DNA of 64,000 nucleotides from a virus (IMGVR_UViG_3300050821_017219:1-64000); one strand, 5' to 3'; positions 14,482 to 24,492 are shown, counted from the stretch's first letter. Numbers and translations are program-made. The notes: generated by a model not told the origin, from the sequence alone.

Positions 14482-17121
14482 TTGAGTGCCAACGGCCCCC
14501 CCGGTAATCCCCAGCTCGATGTGCTCCGTGCTCGCGTAGCCATCGGCGGCATCGGCGGGGGTGCGTCCGGCCCTACCGGTGCGACGGGTCCGGCCGGTTC
14601 ACCAGGGGGAGCGACGGGCGCAACTGGTGCCCCCGGAGCAACAGGCGCAGGCGCAACCGGAGCAGTCGGGGCTACAGGTGCGATCGGCGCTACTGGCGCA
14701 GTCGGGGCAACTGGCGCTACCGGCTCTGGCGCTACCGGGGCAACCGGAGCAACAGGTTCCGCCCCTCTCTTTTCGATCACAAATCCAGCGTTTGCGGGAG
14801 GCGCCAGCGCCGCTGCCACACCGACGCAGAACGTCGCCGCTATCAATGCGACAATCGCGGCAGCAAATGCCGCGGGGGGCACGGTCTATGTCCCGAACGA
14901 TCCGGCCGGGGCATACCGCATCAACGCGCCGATCTCGATCCCTCATGACACGGTGATCGTCGGGGAAGCCTCGTCGATCGGTACGCCCAAAAGCGTATTG
15001 CAAGCGGCCGTTGCTATGCCGGCCATGCTGCAAGTTGAAACGCAGCAAAATCAAACCCTGCCGACCCCTGCGCAGATCCGCGCGATCACGCTCGACCAAA
15101 ATCTTCTCGCGATCTGGGGCATCGATCGCCGAAGTGACCTCTCGAGCCGATATAGCAGTGTGCAGTGTCGTAACGCGCCGCTCGATGGCTTCCACTCGAG
15201 CTCACATTCGGTGGCCGTCGCGATTTCGGCTATCGTTCCGGGCGGTGGCGCTGGCGCAGGACAGCTCACGCTCTCGCAACCGGATGTCAGCTACGCGGGC
15301 GACATCTCAAGTTCGGGTACGCACTACGCCATCAAGTTTGTGGTCGCTGGAGGGTACGGCGTCGGGCAATTCGTACTGTCGCAAGACGGGGGCGTAACCT
15401 TCGCTACGGCGCGGCAGACAGTCCAGGCCGTCTCCAATCTCATTGTGACACAGGCTGCTCAGTATACCCACGCGATGGGGTTGCAGGCAACCTTTGCCAA
15501 TATCGTATACGGTCTCAACTGGACTTATACATGGACGGCCACGGGTGGGCTTGAGCCCAACACGAGCAATACGACAATCAACGCGCTCGTGCGCTTCGAC
15601 GATTGCTCTGTCGTCAATCTCGGTGTGGCGTATTGCTCGGACGCCGGTACGCGCGCGATCTACAGCAATCTTTTGGCTCAGGCCTTCACGACTGGTGGGA
15701 CCGTCACCTCGACGCCAGGCTCGCAGCTCTTGGTCGGCACCGGGACGGCGTTTCTCACAGGCTCGCAACCGAATTTGGCGCCTCGACCCGGCGATACTAT
15801 CTGGCTGAATAACAGCCCGGCGGACCCTCGGATCGCCAACTTTCAGATCCTCGCCGTCATGGACGACTTCACGGTGGTCGTATCCGTGGGCGATGCCCCC
15901 AACTTGCCCGCCCTCGCGGGTGTGCACTTCGCGCTCGTCGTCGGAGCCGGCTGCTACGTCACCGATGGCGGCGACAACATCGGAGAGGCTTGGCACGACG
16001 GCTACATGGAGACGGTCGCCAATGGTTGGCGGCTAAGCGGCGTCTCGCCCATGAGCCTCTATAGCCCATTTCTCGAAGCCGACTCCGCCGGTATTGGCGT
16101 GGGGATTGGCGGCCAGATGAGCGCGGGTGCTCAAACTATCGTACAAGCGCCCTACATCAAACTATCAACGCAAGGCCGCCAGTATTACGTCCAGCAGGCT
16201 TCCCTCTGCGAAATCATCGACCCCGAGGGGCCGTTCGGGCCCGATGGGCTAGGGGGCTCGGGCTTCGCGCGCGTCACGTTCAACGGCCAGCCGTACGCCT
16301 ATAACTTCGTCCAGAATGACTTTCAACCCAAAGCCAATTTGGTTTTGCAGGCAAGCGTCGTCTCGGTCACTGTGCCCAATCAAGTCCTCGTCGGCCCTCC
16401 CCTCGATGTGTTCCAGGGGGGCGCCACGGCGTACACGGTGCTTGTCCCGAATGCGGATTACATCGGGACGGCCAACACGCCGCTTTTGCCCGCGCCGAGC
16501 GTGCCCGGACAGCTTTGGCTCATCGAAAATCAGTTGAACAGCGCTCACGTCTTCGAGTTCTTCGATAACGGGACATTCGGGGCATCTCACCTGAACCTGG
16601 CGTGTCAGTCGCTTTTTATGTTTCCGGGCGAGCGGATGCTACTCGTCGCCTCGGAGGTCGCCGGCTCTGTTGCCTCGTGGCAGATCATGGGGGACGTCCA
16701 GCGGAGCTACCGCGGCCAGAGCGGCGAGGGAAGCAAGTGCGGGCCGGGCTCGGGCGTGGCGATCGGCGTCGGAACGATCAACGTGCAGCTCTGGGACGTC
16801 GTGTTTGTTCCAACGAGAGGTTTTGCCGCAAAGCTCAACGTCAGCGTCAAGGACGCGGCATCGGCCTCGTTTGCGTGTTGGCTCGGCTGCACGGTGGGCG
16901 TCGACGGCACGGGGGCCATCATCGGGCAATTCGTACCGACGACGCAGGCGCAAGGCGCCTTCGGCAGCAACGCGGGGCTGCCCCCCGTCGGTTGGGCAAT
17001 GCAATTCGCTATCGTAGTAATCGGGGGCAGTAACCAAGTGGCTGCGCAGGTGACAACGACAGGCGGCATCACGGCAAAAGCGCTTTCCCAGAGCGAGCAG
17101 ATCGCTGCATACCCAATTTAG
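14482..17121 (+). CDS. Collagen-like tailspike with beta-helix domain
   Basis: An 879-residue protein. The TTG at 14482 follows the preceding stop directly. The N-terminus contains LDVLRARV, a relative of the RRARV tag. Residues 30-93 are GXY repeats. Residues 105-150 contain the start of a pectate-lyase-3-like right-handed beta-helix (AINATIAAANAAGGTVYVPNDP), followed by some 500 residues of beta-rich sequence and a separate C-terminal beta domain. This architecture is typical of phage spikes that bind or cleave polysaccharides. Catalytic residues cannot be assigned by eye. Confidence 0.75.
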   Translation: MSANGPPGNPQLDVLRARVAIGGIGGGASGPTGATGPAGSPGGATGATGAPGATGAGATGAVGATGAIGATGAVGATGATGSGATGATGATGSAPLFSITNPAFAGGASAAATPTQNVAAINATIAAANAAGGTVYVPNDPAGAYRINAPISIPHDTVIVGEASSIGTPKSVLQAAVAMPAMLQVETQQNQTLPTPAQIRAITLDQNLLAIWGIDRRSDLSSRYSSVQCRNAPLDGFHSSSHSVAVAISAIVPGGGAGAGQLTLSQPDVSYAGDISSSGTHYAIKFVVAGGYGVGQFVLSQDGGVTFATARQTVQAVSNLIVTQAAQYTHAMGLQATFANIVYGLNWTYTWTATGGLEPNTSNTTINALVRFDDCSVVNLGVAYCSDAGTRAIYSNLLAQAFTTGGTVTSTPGSQLLVGTGTAFLTGSQPNLAPRPGDTIWLNNSPADPRIANFQILAVMDDFTVVVSVGDAPNLPALAGVHFALVVGAGCYVTDGGDNIGEAWHDGYMETVANGWRLSGVSPMSLYSPFLEADSAGIGVGIGGQMSAGAQTIVQAPYIKLSTQGRQYYVQQASLCEIIDPEGPFGPDGLGGSGFARVTFNGQPYAYNFVQNDFQPKANLVLQASVVSVTVPNQVLVGPPLDVFQGGATAYTVLVPNADYIGTANTPLLPAPSVPGQLWLIENQLNSAHVFEFFDNGTFGASHLNLACQSLFMFPGERMLLVASEVAGSVASWQIMGDVQRSYRGQSGEGSKCGPGSGVAIGVGTINVQLWDVVFVPTRGFAAKLNVSVKDAASASFACWLGCTVGVDGTGAIIGQFVPTTQAQGAFGSNAGLPPVGWAMQFAIVVIGGSNQVAAQVTTTGGITAKALSQSEQIAAYPI
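14569..14760 (+). repeat. Collagen-like GXY coding repeat
   Basis: About twenty Gly-X-Y triplets, mostly Gly-Ala-Thr and Gly-Ala-Val/Ile, forming the shaft of the spike protein. Confidence 0.8.
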
Positions 17122-17148
17122 CGTCTGAATTCCGAAAGCAAAATTCCA

Positions 17149-18042
17149 ATGGCAGTCGACCATCCCTTCGTTCGTCGTTCCCGCGTCGCCAACGTCGCTC
17201 TCACCGGCGGAAGTGGCGGCGGTGCCACCGGCGCTTCAGGTAGCAATGGAGCGACTGGCGCTACCGGCTCAAACGGAGCGACAGGTGCGACCGGCGCGGG
17301 GGTAACCGGCGCGACGGGCAGTGCTGGCGCTACAGGATCTCTCGGCGCAACCGGCGCGACCGGAAGTGGAGCAACAGGCGCTACCGGAAGCCAAGGCGCG
17401 ACGGGACCTGGCGCAGGGGCGACCGGGGCTACGGGAGCGACCGGACCGGCCGGCGTTGGCGCTACAGGTGCGACTGGAGCGGGCGTTACGGGAGCCACCG
17501 GAGCCGTAGGCGCAACTGGGTCGGCGGGGGTCGGAGCAACCGGTGCAACTGGCGCAGGAACGGTCGGTGCGACTGGCGCAACGGGCGCGGGCGGCGCAAC
17601 AGGCGCTGCTGGTGCAACGGGGGCGGGCGGGGCCACCGGAGCTACGGGGGCGACACCCGCCGCGACGCTCGTTCAGACCACAAGTGTTTCTAGTGGAAAT
17701 ACGGGGCTAACAACGACCGGCCAAACTCTCACTTCTGTAGGGATTACAATAGCGACTGGGCAGCGCGTCTTTATTTGGGCCTCTTGCTCATCGCAAATCA
17801 CTGCGGGCGTCACATCGACGGCTACCTACAAAATCACGCGAAATGGAACTCAACTTCAGGCGGCGGTGTTCCATAACCAGACCAATGCGGCTACGAGCAG
17901 CACTCCGGTATGTATGTTCGCTTTTGATACTGCGGGCGTAGCCGGTGTGCAGACCTACGCCTTTGTCGGAACGACGAGCGGTGTCAACGGTGACATCACC
18001 GCGATCGCACCGGAGATGATATTCTTCATCACTACTGTCTAA
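17149..18042 (+). CDS. Collagen-like fibre protein (297 aa)
   Basis: The N-terminal tag [12 protein letters not shown] is followed by a long collagen-like shaft (about residues 24-168) and a C-terminal beta domain of about 125 residues ([20 protein letters not shown] onward) that looks like a small trimeric head. Weak GAAAG ribosome-binding site. A surface-exposed fibre is the natural reading; the receptor is unknown. Confidence 0.75.
   Translation: MAVDHPFVRRSRVANVALTGGSGGGATGASGSNGATGATGSNGATGATGAGVTGATGSAGATGSLGATGATGSGATGATGSQGATGPGAGATGATGATGPAGVGATGATGAGVTGATGAVGATGSAGVGATGATGAGTVGATGATGAGGATGAAGATGAGGATGATGATPAATLVQTTSVSSGNTGLTTTGQTLTSVGITIATGQRVFIWASCSSQITAGVTSTATYKITRNGTQLQAAVFHNQTNAATSSTPVCMFAFDTAGVAGVQTYAFVGTTSGVNGDITAIAPEMIFFITTV
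17218..17652 (+). repeat. Long collagen-like GXY coding repeat
   Basis: The longest GXY tract of the window, about 48 triplets with Gly-Ala-Thr dominant and a few Ser, Asn and Pro substitutions. The opposite strand reads as an open Ala-Pro-Val repeat, which is an artefact. Confidence 0.8.
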
Positions 18043-18077
18043 TCGGCTCTAGAAGGTTTCAAGAAAGCAAATACAAA

Positions 18078-19820
18078 ATGGGTCGTTCAACGCTACTTGT
18101 CCGTCGATCTCGCATCAGCGTCGATCCCTCGCCGTCGGGTGGAGGCGGAGGGACGGGGGCCACCGGATCTCCCGGCGCGACCGGGGCCAACGGCGCTACG
18201 GGTGCGACCGGCGCCGGTGTCACGGGAGCGACGGGCAGCGCGGGGGCGACCGGTTCTGCGGGAGCCACGGGGGCTACGGGAGCCGGAGTGACCGGTGCAA
18301 CCGGCTCGCAAGGTGCGACCGGACCGGGCGGTGGTGCGACCGGCGCTACAGGCGCGACCGGAAGTAATGGTGCGACGGGCGCTACCGGAGCCGGTGTTAC
18401 TGGCGCTACCGGCGCCGCTGGAGCTACTGGCGCGGCGGGCGCTGGAGCAACCGGAGCGACGGGGGCAGGTACAGCGGGAGCTACGGGAGCAACTGGGGCA
18501 GGCGGGGGCGGTGCCCTCACGGCGTTCGGAGCGGACCTCGTTGGGTCGGCTGCGACAACGCAGTGGATCGCATCGATCAGCGGGCAAGGTGGTACTGGCG
18601 GGACCGTTCCCATCGGAGGGTCCGCCAATACGGTGATGCAGTTCCGGGCCGGCGCCGTTCAATCTTCGGCGGGGCTTTCGCAGGCACAGCAGACGAGTGA
18701 CATCCCGACGGTCGACCTCGTCTTCGGGTCGCAGCGAGGATTCGCGACTGCAACAGGAACCAACCGCACCGCGGGCAGCATCGTCGCTGCGATTCCAGCG
18801 GTCACCAACGCTGGTACGGCTGCAGGGGCCTTCCGTGTGACGGAATCAGGCGCTGGAGTCATCGCCATCGCGCCTGGAGGCTTCGGGCAAGCGCCAACGT
18901 CTGGCGCTGCTGCTGCCGCAATTTGGTTGAACCTCACTCGCGGTACAGAGTCCGGTACGAACTACTCCATCGCAGCAAACTCTATCAATACGACCGTAAA
19001 TGGAGTCTCTACCGTTCGTCTCGACGTCGCTGGTTTCGATCAGCTTTCCATGACGTCGGTTGGTGCGCAGTTCTTCCGCACCAACGGAACGGTCGCATTC
19101 GGCGGTGGGACCGGCGGAATTATCTCGATCGACAGCTCAGCGATCGTCCCACCGACGGCACTTCCGACGACTGCGGTGCTGGTTTACGCCAATACCGGCT
19201 CCCCAGGCAGCCTAGGGCTGATGGCGACGGGGATCCAGTTCAACAAGACGCTCGGGACGGTTACCGCAACGATCGGATCGGACGGACCCACGACGGATGT
19301 CATACCAAACGGCATCCTAGTGCAAGCGGCATCGGCCTTTGCTGCTGCAGTCACCAACACCACTGGTGGGTCGGTGATTATCGCTGCTGGGGCCGCCTCT
19401 GCGCTCTCCAACGGAACGCAGATCTCACTGTCCGGCGGGGTCACCGGTGGTGGTGTACCCACCAATCTCGGGACGGTTCAGTTCCGAACGTCGGGCGTCG
19501 GCGGCAACTTGTCGGACCCATCGACGCTGTCGGTACCGTTCGCGTGGATCACGGCGCCGTCGTTCTCCATCGCGTCGGGTGGAACGATTACCCTCTCGGG
19601 CGCGCAGGCGGCATCGCCGGTGCTGACGATGACTGGGACGACGGCCGGAACGACGATCGCGTTTCCGAACGTTCCTGGCTTCTGGCTAGTCGACTTCAGC
19701 ACCGTAACAGGTCCGCTCACCTTCACGAGCGGATCTGGAACGACGGCCGCGTTGACGGCAGTGGCGGGAGCCATCGTGACCGTCGTCACCATGGGTGGAA
19801 ACAGAATCCGCATCAAGTAA
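18078..19820 (+). CDS. Collagen-like fibre protein (580 aa)
   Basis: Begins [19 protein letters not shown], the clearest copy of the shared N-terminal tag. Residues 23-150 are GXY repeats; the remaining 430 residues are Gly/Thr/Ser/Ala-rich beta strands suggestive of a long repetitive beta structure. Last gene of the rightward fibre operon; it converges with a minus-strand gene 21 bases away. Confidence 0.75.
   Translation: MGRSTLLVRRSRISVDPSPSGGGGGTGATGSPGATGANGATGATGAGVTGATGSAGATGSAGATGATGAGVTGATGSQGATGPGGGATGATGATGSNGATGATGAGVTGATGAAGATGAAGAGATGATGAGTAGATGATGAGGGGALTAFGADLVGSAATTQWIASISGQGGTGGTVPIGGSANTVMQFRAGAVQSSAGLSQAQQTSDIPTVDLVFGSQRGFATATGTNRTAGSIVAAIPAVTNAGTAAGAFRVTESGAGVIAIAPGGFGQAPTSGAAAAAIWLNLTRGTESGTNYSIAANSINTTVNGVSTVRLDVAGFDQLSMTSVGAQFFRTNGTVAFGGGTGGIISIDSSAIVPPTALPTTAVLVYANTGSPGSLGLMATGIQFNKTLGTVTATIGSDGPTTDVIPNGILVQAASAFAAAVTNTTGGSVIIAAGAASALSNGTQISLSGGVTGGGVPTNLGTVQFRTSGVGGNLSDPSTLSVPFAWITAPSFSIASGGTITLSGAQAASPVLTMTGTTAGTTIAFPNVPGFWLVDFSTVTGPLTFTSGSGTTAALTAVAGAIVTVVTMGGNRIRIK
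18144..18515 (+). repeat. Collagen-like GXY coding repeat
   Basis: About forty Gly-X-Y triplets, mostly Gly-Ala-Thr, forming the shaft of the 580-residue fibre protein. Confidence 0.8.
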
Positions 19821-19841
19821 GACGTTTGCAATCGACGACGT

Positions 19842-20219
19842 CTATGGCGACGCCGTCTTCGACGAGGCCGCATTCGACGGCTTCGTCTCCGGCGCATCCA
19901 AGACGGCCTGGGTGAACGGGAGCAGCCGTACGGCGATGGTGGGGGGGAAGAACGCCTTCGGCTGCTCCGCGATGCTCCGAAGCGTCGCGTAGTCTTCGTC
20001 TTCCAACGCCAACACGTCGCCGGCTTTGACGGCATCGAAGGCATCGATGACATGGCTCCACCGTACGAGCCTCGTGAAGGCACCTTGCGTCGCGCGCTCG
20101 TCGTTCAGCCAGATGTTGAGCGCGTACTTCTTGAACGAGACCGCCTCGGGTCGCGCGTCGGGCGCGATCTCGCGGTGGGGGGTGACGATGATGTCGGCGG
20201 GGATGGTGATGTAACGCAT
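19842..20219 (-). CDS. Hypothetical protein (125 aa)
   Basis: An AAAGGCG ribosome-binding site lies upstream of the start at 20219. An alpha/beta protein with an acidic middle part and a Ser/Ala/Lys-rich, probably disordered tail. Last gene of the leftward cassette. Confidence 0.55.
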   Translation of the reverse strand: MRYITIPADIIVTPHREIAPDARPEAVSFKKYALNIWLNDERATQGAFTRLVRWSHVIDAFDAVKAGDVLALEDEDYATLRSIAEQPKAFFPPTIAVRLLPFTQAVLDAPETKPSNAASSKTASP

Positions 20220-20264
20220 TAGTTTCGCCTTTCGATTGTTGAAATCGTTTTGAATTTACAAAAT

Positions 20265-20831
20265 TTATAGAATCCACGCGCGGCCAAAACATTCAGACTC
20301 GCCGCGTAGTGTGACGACTCTGCCTTGTTGGTTTGTCCAACTGTTCAACGCAGCTTCGGTCAAAGTTTGCGGATGGCCTTCGTGTGGCGGCGTGTCTATC
20401 CACTCGAAGATCTTCAGCTGCTTCGCGCAGGCCTTCGCGTTGGCGATGATCTTCGCTGGGTCGTCGGTATGTTGGAGGCAATTGTAGATGAGCGCAACGT
20501 CGAAAACAGACGCCTGGACGATGTCTTCGCCGCGAGCTTGCAGGGAGACGATATTGGCCGAACGATATCTGTCGTAAACCCATTGTGGGTAGACGCCAGG
20601 ATCGACAACGAGGCAATGCCTCACATTCTCGAATTTCAATAAGACACTGCAAGGACCACCGCCGATGTCGATGAAGGATTGATTGTTGCCGTTGAAACTC
20701 CAGGCCGTTCGCCAAGTGGGGTAGGATAGAAATCCCATCTCTCGAAGGTAGAGAAGCTGCTTCGTCTCTTCGTTGTAGCTGTTACAGCAGTTACCCCAGA
20801 AGCGAGATTCGAGATCATCATGCGAATCCAT
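20265..20831 (-). CDS. SAM-dependent methyltransferase
   Basis: A 188-residue class I methyltransferase. Motif I is FIDIGGGPCSVLLKF (about residues 46-60), followed by LVVDPG (acidic ribose-binding position) and motif IV DVALIYNCLQHTDD. The start at 20831 gives the usual short helix before motif I; a longer frame would overlap the upstream gene. Two bases separate it from the next methyltransferase. Substrate unknown; glycan or small-molecule methylation is suggested by the adjacent glycosyltransferase. Confidence 0.75.
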   Translation of the reverse strand: MDSHDDLESRFWGNCCNSYNEETKQLLYLREMGFLSYPTWRTAWSFNGNNQSFIDIGGGPCSVLLKFENVRHCLVVDPGVYPQWVYDRYRSANIVSLQARGEDIVQASVFDVALIYNCLQHTDDPAKIIANAKACAKQLKIFEWIDTPPHEGHPQTLTEAALNSWTNQQGRVVTLRGESECFGRAWIL

Positions 20832-20833
20832 GT

Positions 20834-21718
20834 TTAGCCTCGTTTGAAGATTAGACCGTTTTGGGTCAACCAACCGAGATGGTAGCCACCGCGCATCCAA
20901 TCGAGCCATTCGTCGGTAGCGTCAGGGTCTAGCCAATAGCTAGCGTGGTGTAGCTTCTCCACCCAGTAGGCTTTCGGTTGGCAGTTGATATGGCCTTCGC
21001 CGCCTTGACCGGGGCGAGCCGCGCTGAAGTAGACCGTCGACGGATTGTTTGCAGCGATAAATTCGACGTAGGCGTCGGCTTTTTCTGCGGGTATATGCTC
21101 GCCGACTTCGAGACTCAGTACGACGCCTGGTTGCGGACACCAACTGCAAAAGCCCGGCTTGTCATCAGCGATGATATCGACTCGTTTGAGATGATCGCCT
21201 TCGACCAATCGCGAGTCGTTGTCTACGCCAAATGCGATCAAGCCGGCGTCGCGCATCGCTTTGACGTAGATGCCTGGGCCGCATCCGACGTCTAAGATTG
21301 TTGCGTCTTTACGATGAAGACGAAACCAGTCGGCGATGCGTATTGCCTGCGGCGTCTCTTCGCGCGTAATTCTATCGAAGTCACATTTTTCGACTTGATT
21401 CATCTGTCTTTTCTTTCGCTGAGACTTTCGTGTCAATTCGGCCGATTTTTGGCGATGCTCGACGCAGTAGTAGAAGCCTTCCGACGAATTATTGCAGCGA
21501 CTCCAACCGCAGATTTTAGTTTCGTCGTCTGTTAGCGGCGTCGCGCAAGCGTCGATGGCTTCTTGTAGCCATCTCTGACTGGCGATGCGCGTTTCGTTTT
21601 CGACGGCGGCGATGTTGGCGTGGCTGAGCAGACCGAGGCGAACGGCGAGGCGCTGCATCGACAGATTGGCCTTGTGTCTAGCCTTTCGTAAGTCGAAGCC
21701 TGTCAACCGCGACGCCAT
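20834..21718 (-). CDS. HTH-zinc-methyltransferase fusion
   Basis: A 294-residue three-part protein. Residues 7-55 look like an XRE-type helix-turn-helix (LRKARHKANLSMQRLAVRLG). Residues about 70-92 hold a Cys/His cluster (CGWSRC ... CVEHR). From residue 135 there is a class I methyltransferase with motif I ILDVGCGPGIYVKAM and a VD acidic position. It could recognise nucleic acid through its N-terminus or use the HTH for autoregulation. It lies between a glycosyltransferase and a second methyltransferase. Confidence 0.7.
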   Translation of the reverse strand: MASRLTGFDLRKARHKANLSMQRLAVRLGLLSHANIAAVENETRIASQRWLQEAIDACATPLTDDETKICGWSRCNNSSEGFYYCVEHRQKSAELTRKSQRKKRQMNQVEKCDFDRITREETPQAIRIADWFRLHRKDATILDVGCGPGIYVKAMRDAGLIAFGVDNDSRLVEGDHLKRVDIIADDKPGFCSWCPQPGVVLSLEVGEHIPAEKADAYVEFIAANNPSTVYFSAARPGQGGEGHINCQPKAYWVEKLHHASYWLDPDATDEWLDWMRGGYHLGWLTQNGLIFKRG

Positions 21719-21720
21719 CG

Positions 21721-22896
21721 CTACGGTAACGTCAGTGTTTCCAGATTGCGCATCTCGTAGTAACCTTCAAACCATCTCGCGTAGAGACGATCAAAATAAC
21801 GCTCGTATTTCACCGCGATTGCATCGAGCGAATACAACGACGACGCCTTCAGTTTGATGTTGGCGCGATCAGCTGACGTCAACTTCTGCGCGCGCAACGC
21901 TGCTTCGACAAATTCTCGGTGACTCGCACATCTCCAGCCTTCTTCAACTGTCTGCGTAAAGGCGCCATGGTCTGTCGTGATCGCTGGTGATCCGGCGAGT
22001 TGCGCTTCGACGGCCGTTCCGCCGAAGGGCTCACGAAAGTCGGTGGGGCAGAAGCAAGCGATGGCCCCGCTCATCAACCGCGCGCGCTCGGCGGTATCGG
22101 CGCGGCCGAAGAAGAAGACGTGGTCGTTACGCGAATCGTCGAGAAACTCTTGCCCGACGCCGCCTTGACCGGCGATGATGAGTTTTGCGCCGATGTCGCG
22201 GCAGACGTCGACGGCTACGTTCCATCCTTTGTCAACGATGATACGACCTAAAAAAAGATAATAGTCGCTACCGACGCCTTCGATGAATTCGTTCGCGTCG
22301 TCTGAGATTGGTTTGACGACAAAGTCTTCTAAATCCCAGTAATTCTCACAGACGATCGTGTCGTTATCTGATACCTTGTGACCGGCGGCGCCCATCATCC
22401 ATTCGCGATGCGCATGCGACTCAAAGACACGGTAACGACTGAAGGTACCGTAATACCCTACCCCCGCCTCAACGAAGAAAGGCCCCGTTGCGATGCCAGT
22501 GTGACTGCCAGGGAAAGCCATTGCGATTGGCGCTTGGCAGTTGCCGGACCATGAGCAGATGAAGTCACCCTTGGCGACGCGTAGCTTCAACGCTTCGATG
22601 CAGCGATCGTTGAAGAGCCGCCAGTAAGGCTCATTGGCGTCCCAGCGGAGATCATACAATTTCTGCGGATCGTGTTTACCAAACCAACTTGCGCGTTCAG
22701 CTTCGGAAAGAATATCAACGCATTCGATATCGACGCCGACGTCGGCGCCTTCGTTGGAGTAGAGGATTACTTCATGGCCGCGCGGCGCAAGCATCCCAGC
22801 GAGCTTTAGGATCTTCTGGCTGTAGGCGCAACAATTGAACTCTTTCGTGATTGTCGTATGCGGTAGGCCAAGCAAATGTAGACAGTGCGTTTTCAT
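21721..22896 (-). CDS. GT4-like glycosyltransferase
   Basis: A 391-residue GT-B glycosyltransferase. The C-terminal half has the donor-site pattern YYLFLGRIIVDKGW and, later, FREPFGGTAVEAQLAGSPAI, the EPFG...EA...G.P signature of the GT4/glycos_transf_1 family. It transfers a sugar from a nucleotide-sugar donor to an unknown acceptor; viral versions modify host surface glycans or virion proteins. The start at 22896 (MKTHCLHLLGLPHTT) places a Rossmann-like strand at the N-terminus. Confidence 0.85.
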   Translation of the reverse strand: MKTHCLHLLGLPHTTITKEFNCCAYSQKILKLAGMLAPRGHEVILYSNEGADVGVDIECVDILSEAERASWFGKHDPQKLYDLRWDANEPYWRLFNDRCIEALKLRVAKGDFICSWSGNCQAPIAMAFPGSHTGIATGPFFVEAGVGYYGTFSRYRVFESHAHREWMMGAAGHKVSDNDTIVCENYWDLEDFVVKPISDDANEFIEGVGSDYYLFLGRIIVDKGWNVAVDVCRDIGAKLIIAGQGGVGQEFLDDSRNDHVFFFGRADTAERARLMSGAIACFCPTDFREPFGGTAVEAQLAGSPAITTDHGAFTQTVEEGWRCASHREFVEAALRAQKLTSADRANIKLKASSLYSLDAIAVKYERYFDRLYARWFEGYYEMRNLETLTLP

Positions 22897-22949
22897 TGAC
22901 GACAAGCCTACCGCCGCGTCTGCTTCTCCGCAAGCCGAAAGCGGACGCG

Positions 22950-23366
22950 TCAGTGCAGCAGCTTCAGCAGCGCGTGGATCAAAACGGTTGCAAGCGCAAC
23001 CAAGATGATCGTCGCTGGCTTCTCCGTCACCCGCGCGAGCCACGGCGGCGTCGACGGCCGTTTGGACCGCAGCGGCGTGACGATCGGCAGGGCAACCGGG
23101 GGGATGTTGAACCTTCCGGTCGCCTCCCCTTGCGCTCGCGAGATGGCTTGCTCAAGTTCACGGATGCGTTCGTCGATGGCGTCGTGACGCCTCTCGTCAG
23201 CACTGAGATGCTCGTTGTGACGTTTCTCGGCGAAAGCGCCGTGCTCGGACAGCTGACGGTTGAGCGCACGAAGGTTGATGCCGTCGAAGGTGTCGCGGCG
23301 GCGCTCTTCGAGTAGCTCTCGGATCTGCTCCAAGACCAGGTCGTTGCTGCTCGATCGGTCAGGCAT
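22950..23366 (-). CDS. Coiled-coil protein with C-terminal TM
   Basis: A 138-residue protein starting MPDRSSSND. Residues 10-85 are highly charged and helical; residues 112-135 (ATIILVALATVLIHALLKLL) are a membrane segment at the very C-terminus. The topology is like that of the gene at 12732-13166. Tail-anchored; function unknown. Confidence 0.6.
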   Translation of the reverse strand: MPDRSSSNDLVLEQIRELLEERRRDTFDGINLRALNRQLSEHGAFAEKRHNEHLSADERRHDAIDERIRELEQAISRAQGEATGRFNIPPVALPIVTPLRSKRPSTPPWLARVTEKPATIILVALATVLIHALLKLLH

Positions 23367-23375
23367 CGAGATGAA

Positions 23376-23381
23376 ATTGTA
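23376..23381 (-). promoter_or_regulatory. -10-like TACAAT, minus strand
   Basis: GCTACAAT ends nine bases before the minus-strand ATG at 23366, in a 72-base divergent gap. It is preceded by TTATGC, an extended -10-like context. Confidence 0.4.
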
Positions 23382-23438
23382 GCATAATCGGCTACGGATG
23401 CTTAGATTCATCCGCAACCGTGACGTTGCAGTTGGTCG

Positions 23439-23636
23439 ATGCCTCCGAAGTTTCCGTCTGAACCCCCGACGAACCCCGACCTCCGCCGCTTCGCCTGCCC
23501 GGAATGCGCCGGTGTCGGCAGCATTGCATCCGTTGACGAACGCGGCGCCGCTTGCCGACGTGGCTGCGACGCTTGCTTCGGCAAGAAGTGGCTCGACCGG
23601 CAGGGGTACGATCGATGGAGGAAAAACCGTGGATAG
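23439..23636 (+). CDS. Zinc-finger mini-protein (65 aa)
   Basis: CPEC near residue 20 and a second group with GAACRRGCDACFGKKW about 18 residues later resemble a DnaJ-type zinc knuckle. Basic C-terminus. It is the only plus-strand gene between two leftward cassettes, which lowers confidence. Confidence 0.5.
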   Translation: MPPKFPSEPPTNPDLRRFACPECAGVGSIASVDERGAACRRGCDACFGKKWLDRQGYDRWRKNRG

Positions 23637-23852
23637 TTACAGTTTCTTCTTTCGTCGCTGCGTTATCGACTCAGCCTCAAACGTCGGTGGTGGATCAGTA
23701 TCTATCTTCGTCAGAATCCACTGGTAGCGCGTGGTCGCCGCCAACAACGCGAGAGACGCTGCATCTTTCGGCGTAGCACTTCGCGTGTTTGCCCATTCGA
23801 CGCAGAGCTTCAACACCAACGCTTCGGCTTCAAGCAACTGGCGTCTACGCAT
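23637..23852 (-). CDS. Hypothetical basic protein (71 aa)
   Basis: Overlaps the end of the wall-hydrolase gene by eight bases and runs in the same direction. N- and C-termini are Arg/Lys-rich (MRRRQL, QRRKKKL) with a helical middle. Its stop abuts the stop of the convergent zinc-finger gene. Confidence 0.5.
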   Translation of the reverse strand: MRRRQLLEAEALVLKLCVEWANTRSATPKDAASLALLAATTRYQWILTKIDTDPPPTFEAESITQRRKKKL

Positions 23853-24492
23853 TCACAATAATAGCAGATTTGATCGACCATGTCGGCAGATCGCCAAAGT
23901 TGTCCGGCTGGATGAAGTCGTGGTCGACCTGAACACCGTCGAGCCAAACATCGAGGGGGTAGCCTTGGACGTTGCAGAAGCCTCGCTGCTCCGGCGTAGG
24001 CACGTTCGACCCTGACTTCCAATAGCGCGTCATCTTCAGCGCGTGAAACCACTGCGCCGCCGTCAGAATCGACTGGAAGCCGACGTAGACGCCCGGCTGA
24101 AACCCTGCGGCGGCAACGGCGTCAAACCAGGCGTTGGCGTAGACGATGACGTCGAGACTTGAGCATTCCAGCGAGACGCCTTCGATGTCACACCAGAGAG
24201 TCGTTCCAGCGGCGAAGCCGGCGCGTTGGGCGAAGTTGGCGAGGTTCATCCCGTCGAGCGCGCCCATACCGGCGTTGGGCTTCCAGGGAGGGTAGCGCAC
24301 ATGCCCCGCGCCCATGATCGCCAAACCGGCGTCGATAATGACGTTGAATTCGGCGGGTTGCACGTCGCGCGCGTAGCGAATGACGAAATCGACGCCGTCT
24401 GATTTGAGTTTTTGACAAATCTCCGCCGTCAAGACGGTGTTGCAGTCGATGCCCTTCGCGCCGGGTCGGGCCAATGTTGCGATGGCTGTCAT
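23845..24492 (-). CDS. DUF1906-type glycoside hydrolase-like endolysin
   Basis: A 215-residue TIM-barrel-type protein resembling the DUF1906/Rv2525c-like group, related to GH25 lysozymes. GIDCNTVLTAEICQKLKSDG near the N-terminus, DFVIRYARDV, then GTTLWCDIEG and GVYVGFQ are spaced like the family's barrel strands. The acidic residues in WCDIEG are plausible catalytic groups. It is followed on its 5' side by small membrane proteins, so a host-lysis role is likely. There is no signal peptide, so release would need a holin or comparable route. Confidence 0.7.
   Translation of the reverse strand: MTAIATLARPGAKGIDCNTVLTAEICQKLKSDGVDFVIRYARDVQPAEFNVIIDAGLAIMGAGHVRYPPWKPNAGMGALDGMNLANFAQRAGFAAGTTLWCDIEGVSLECSSLDVIVYANAWFDAVAAAGFQPGVYVGFQSILTAAQWFHALKMTRYWKSGSNVPTPEQRGFCNVQGYPLDVWLDGVQVDHDFIQPDNFGDLPTWSIKSAIIVNA

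Noticed and set aside
14569-18515. Possible CRISPR-like repeats
   Set aside because: The periodicity is 9 bases from Gly-X-Y codons with variable third positions. There are no spacers and no cas1/cas2; the Cas4-like nuclease at 28291 stands alone.
17118-18628. Long minus-strand frames encoding Ala-Pro-Val repeats opposite the fibre genes
   Set aside because: They are the complement of Gly-Ala-Thr collagen codons; repetitive codons leave the opposite strand open. No ribosome-binding site, and the plus-strand fibres are clearly real.
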